Source: Geobacter sp. | GTDB lineage: Bacteria; Desulfobacterota; Desulfuromonadia; Geobacterales; Pseudopelobacteraceae | Length of the DNA: 45,156 bases | Assembly (NCBI GenBank): GCA_025360785.1 | Contig: JANYBN010000040.1 | Location: 1-45,156, forward strand | Direction: 5' to 3' | Part shown: positions 42,482 through 45,156 of the stretch, in pieces | Position numbering within the stretch: position 1 is the first letter of the stretch | Layout: each line of letters starts with the position of its first letter | The notes under the pieces: model-generated | What the model saw: only the letters and a program-made list of their open reading frames with translations | Told to the model about the DNA's origin: nothing | Databases searched by the model: none | Program-made: the position numbers and the translations under genes

Positions 42482-43675
42482 ATGCGCATAACACCAACCA
42501 CCGAACTTGAATATCGCTGTAAAAAACTTCAGGAGTACATGATATCTGACTCACTTGATGCAGTAATCATCGTTCAGAACGCCGACCTGTTTTATTTTAC
42601 CGGGACTGTCCAGAGCGGTAACCTGTACGTTCCGGCATCAGGTCAGCCGCTCTTCATGGTTCGCAAAGATGCCGGGCGGGCACGGATGGAGTCCGGACTT
42701 AAGGAAGTGGTACCATTCGGTTCTATGAAGGACATTCCGGCGATTCTTTCACAGTACGGTTATCCGGAGCCGAAGCGGATCGGTATGGAACTGGATGTTC
42801 TTCCTGTAAATTTTTATGAACGCTATCGAACCATCTATCCGAACGCCGAATTTTCTGATGTTACCCCCCTGATTCGTAAGGTCAGGATGATTAAATCTCA
42901 TTACGAGATTCACCTTATGAAAGACGCCTCCGATCAGGTCGATCTGGTTTATAAAAGAGCCAGGGAAATTATCAGGGTGGGGGCTACCGATCTTGAAATC
43001 GCTGCAGAACTTGAATTTACGGCACGGAAAAACGGCCACCAGGGATTGATAAGAATGCGGGGTTTTAACTCCGAACTGTTTTATGCCCAGATCTTTTCCG
43101 GCACCGACACTGCCGTACCTTCCTACTCAGACACTCCGTTAGGAGGGCTGGGTTTGAATACTTCGTTCGGGCAGGGAGCGGGACTGAAGCGTATTGAGGC
43201 GCATGAACCGATCATTGTTGATTTCGGCGGATGTGTGGACGGGTATCTGAGTGATCAAACCAGGGTGTTTTCAATCGGAGACCTGTCTGACCGGCTGCGG
43301 AGAGCATACGACGATATGCTGGAGATTCAGGCATTGATGGTGAACGTTGCAGAAGTCGGCATGAGCTGGGGCGCGCTCTACGACACCTGCTTGAATCGCG
43401 CTGTTGATATGGGCTATGCCGACAGCTTTATGGGGGCAAAAGGTTCGCAGGTTTCATTTATCGGGCATGGTCTTGGAGTTGAAATAGATGAATACCCGTT
43501 TATCGCCAGGGGCTTCAATCAGATGCCTCTGGAAGTCGGGATGGCGTTCGCTTTTGAGCCGAAAGTCGTCTTTTCGGGCGAAGGTGCAATCGGTATTGAA
43601 AATACCTTTTATCTGAGTAATGAAGGGCTTAAACGCCTTACTCACTCCAGTGATGAGCTGGTAATTTTGAACTAA
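42482..43675 (+). CDS. M24 family metallopeptidase (Xaa-Pro aminopeptidase type)
   Basis: 397 residues. Creatinase-type N-terminal domain (1-150) and a pita-bread catalytic domain. All five metal ligands are visible: Asp in IVDFGG, Asp in LSDQTR, His in GHGLGVEIDE, Glu in FAFEPK and Glu in IGIENTF. It should be an active dinuclear peptidase cleaving next to proline. AAGGAG precedes the ATG at 42482; a GTG at 42449 is less likely. Confidence 0.9.
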   Translation: MRITPTTELEYRCKKLQEYMISDSLDAVIIVQNADLFYFTGTVQSGNLYVPASGQPLFMVRKDAGRARMESGLKEVVPFGSMKDIPAILSQYGYPEPKRIGMELDVLPVNFYERYRTIYPNAEFSDVTPLIRKVRMIKSHYEIHLMKDASDQVDLVYKRAREIIRVGATDLEIAAELEFTARKNGHQGLIRMRGFNSELFYAQIFSGTDTAVPSYSDTPLGGLGLNTSFGQGAGLKRIEAHEPIIVDFGGCVDGYLSDQTRVFSIGDLSDRLRRAYDDMLEIQALMVNVAEVGMSWGALYDTCLNRAVDMGYADSFMGAKGSQVSFIGHGLGVEIDEYPFIARGFNQMPLEVGMAFAFEPKVVFSGEGAIGIENTFYLSNEGLKRLTHSSDELVILN

Positions 43676-43696
43676 TTTAACGCCGCAAAATTTTTG

Positions 43697-43726
43697 TTGC
43701 ATTTTCCGTATACGGTCGAGTATAAC
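43697..43726 (+). promoter_or_regulatory. Promoter of citrate synthase
   Basis: TTGCAT (43697-43702), an 18-base spacer and TATAAC (43721-43726). The perfect palindrome CCGTATACGG at 43706-43715 sits inside the spacer, between the two promoter hexamers. Transcription would start near 43733, giving a leader of about 130 bases. Confidence 0.65.
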
Positions 43727-43748
43727 AGCCGTACAAATTCGTATACAG
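43706..43748. promoter_or_regulatory. Paired GTATAC operator sites over the citrate synthase promoter
   Basis: CCGTATACGG (43706-43715) and CGTATACAG (43740-43748) share CGTATAC and are spaced 33 bases, about three helical turns. One lies within the promoter and the other just past the expected start of transcription, the arrangement of a repressor that binds two operators. In Geobacter the citrate synthase gene is known (from memory) to be repressed by HgtR; I cannot confirm that this is its site. Confidence 0.5.
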
Positions 43749-43865
43749 TATGCTAAAAAAGAGTCCCGTTTCTCCCCGTCAGAGCTGATGGATTAGATGC
43801 TAGGAAGCTAAAAAGAGCTTTTTATCCGGGTTTAACCCCACACCACAAAAAAGGAGAGTAAAACA

Positions 43866-45156
43866 ATGGCCCTGAAAGACACGCTCAAGCTGAAGATCGA
43901 AGCACACCGTCCCCGTACCGCCAAGCTCGTCAAAGAATTTGGTCAAGTTGTTATCGACAAGGTTACTATCGATCAGTGTATCGGTGGTGCCCGTGATATC
44001 CGTTCACTCGTAACCGATATCTCCTATCTGGATCCACAGGAAGGGATCCGTTTTCGTGGCATGACCATACCTGAAACATTTGCTGCACTGCCAAAGGCTG
44101 CCGGTTCGACATATCCTACCGTTGAGTCCTTCTGGTACTTGCTTCTTACAGGAGACGTTCCGACTGATGCTCAGGTTGCTGAAGTTGTTTCAGAGTGGAA
44201 AACCCGTCAGGTTGTTCCTCAGTATGTATTTGACGCAGTTCGCGCATTGCCGCGTGACAGTCATCCGATGGTTATGCTCTCCGTAGCCATGCTGGCACTG
44301 CAGAAAGACTCCAAGTTTGCCGCTTTCTACAATTCCGGCAAATTCAACAAAATGATCGCCTGGGAATCTGTGTATGAAGATGCGTGCGATATCGTGGCAC
44401 GTATTCCGATCATTGCTGCCTTTATTTACAACCTGAAGTATCGCGGCGACAAACAGATCGCCATCGATCCGACCCTCGACATGGGTGCCAACTTTGCCCA
44501 CATGATCGGCCAGAAAGAGGAGTACAAGGACGTTGCCCGTATGTACTTCATTCTGCACTCCGATCACGAGTCCGGCAATGTTTCGGCTCATACAACTCAC
44601 CTGGTTCACTCAGCACTGTCGGATCCTTACTATTCTTACGCCGCCGGTTTGTGCGGTCTGGCCGGTCCGCTGCACGGTCTTGCCAATCAGGAAGTTCTCG
44701 ACTGGACTCTCAAGTTCCAGGAAAAATACTGCAAAGGTGTCGAGCCGACTCCTGAGCTTATCAAAGCTGCTCTCTGGGATACACTCAATGCCGGTCAGGT
44801 TATTCCGGGATACGGTCATGCCGTTCTACGTAAGACCGACCCGCGCTACATGTCACAGCGTGAGTTCTGCCAGAATACCCCTGGCCTCAAAGACTACCCG
44901 CTGTTCAAAGTTATCTCCATGATCTTCGAAGTTGCTCCCGGCGTTCTCACTGAGCACGGCAAAACCAAAAATCCATGGCCGAACGTTGACGCACAGTCCG
45001 GCGTTATCCAGATGTACTTTGGTCTGACTGAGTTTGAATTCTACACCGTTCTGTTCGGTGTAGGTCGCGCTCTCGGCTGCATGGCCAACATCACTTGGGA
45101 CCGTGGCCTCGGCTACGCTCTTGAGCGTCCTAAATCTGTTACTACTGCAATGCTCG
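43866..45156 (+). CDS. gltA: Citrate synthase, eukaryote-like type; 3' end cut by window edge
   Basis: 430 codons are visible and remain open at the right edge. Catalytic segments are present: SDHESGNVSAHTTHLV (His and neighbours), GLAGPLHGLANQEV with the acetyl-CoA-side His, PGYGHAVLRKTDPRY with the oxaloacetate-binding His and Arg, and WPNVDAQSG with the catalytic Asp. The sequence resembles mitochondrial citrate synthases (GYGHAVLR, NVDAHSG-like) rather than the hexameric type of E. coli; this group has been described for Geobacteraceae. It opens the TCA cycle by condensing acetyl-CoA with oxaloacetate. AAGGAG precedes the ATG at 43866. Confidence 0.95.
   Translation, partial: MALKDTLKLKIEAHRPRTAKLVKEFGQVVIDKVTIDQCIGGARDIRSLVTDISYLDPQEGIRFRGMTIPETFAALPKAAGSTYPTVESFWYLLLTGDVPTDAQVAEVVSEWKTRQVVPQYVFDAVRALPRDSHPMVMLSVAMLALQKDSKFAAFYNSGKFNKMIAWESVYEDACDIVARIPIIAAFIYNLKYRGDKQIAIDPTLDMGANFAHMIGQKEEYKDVARMYFILHSDHESGNVSAHTTHLVHSALSDPYYSYAAGLCGLAGPLHGLANQEVLDWTLKFQEKYCKGVEPTPELIKAALWDTLNAGQVIPGYGHAVLRKTDPRYMSQREFCQNTPGLKDYPLFKVISMIFEVAPGVLTEHGKTKNPWPNVDAQSGVIQMYFGLTEFEFYTVLFGVGRALGCMANITWDRGLGYALERPKSVTTAML

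Overview
The window looks like chromosomal DNA from a Geobacter-type bacterium (Desulfuromonadota, Geobacteraceae or close relatives). Three things suggest this. The citrate synthase cut by the right edge is of the eukaryote-like kind known from Geobacteraceae. Three multihaem c-type cytochromes are encoded together with an NHL beta-propeller lipoprotein. An atypical type II secretion locus lies just downstream of them. The assignment comes from protein recognition only; no rRNA or tRNA gene is present to confirm it.

Layout. (1) 1-2486, minus strand: tmk-holB-ricT, a common bacterial housekeeping operon, with a good promoter at 2538-2566. (2) 2733-8895, plus strand: rnc, an Elp3-like radical SAM protein, an M42 aminopeptidase, pyrK-pyrD and an MscS-type channel fused to a cyclic-nucleotide-binding domain. 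(3) 9107-17480, plus strand, visibly more AT-rich: a small Xre-type regulator, then pilMNOPQ (type IV pilus alignment complex and secretin), then two surface lipoproteins, one made of repeated Ig-like units, closed by a strong terminator at 17527-17565. (4) 17669-21015, minus strand: an NtrC-type response regulator and its sensor kinase with two Cache-like sensing units. (5) 21323-25757, plus strand: a dolichol-phosphate-mannose-synthase-like glycosyltransferase, a two-helix membrane peptide, the NHL lipoprotein and three multihaem cytochromes (4, 8 and 4 candidate haem sites), closed by a terminator at 25785-25811. (6) 25852-39743, plus strand: fourteen tightly packed or overlapping genes between two terminators. 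These are GspF, GspE, PilM-, PilN-, PilO- and PilP-like proteins, a TPR-bearing liposecretin with a C-terminal cohesin-like domain, three pseudopilins, and then ftsE, ftsX, an EnvC-like amidase activator and a CtpA protease. (7) 39877-45156: a YibQ-type divergent polysaccharide deacetylase, a convergent ParA-like ATPase with an unusual C-terminal extension, an M24 (Xaa-Pro) peptidase and the start of citrate synthase.

The most distinctive part is region 6 with its neighbour region 5. The secretion machine has a type II motor, platform and pseudopilins, but an inner-membrane complex of the type IV pilus PilMNOP kind. Its secretin carries its own lipid anchor, TPR repeats and a cohesin-like fold, a combination that could give it self-targeting and a docking function. 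From memory, an atypical type II system with the pseudopilin OxpG is described in Geobacter sulfurreducens as needed for reduction of insoluble metal oxides. This locus is probably its counterpart, so the machine as a whole may not be new. The cohesin fusion, the shared pseudopilin C-terminal motif, the apparent cotranscription with the FtsEX-EnvC division module and the CX3CH haem sites in the adjacent cytochromes are the points most worth checking. A second point is the citrate synthase promoter, where one GTATAC-centred palindrome lies inside the promoter and a second lies about three helical turns downstream. This looks like repressor control.

I see no CRISPR array, insertion sequence, prophage, tRNA or rRNA in the window.
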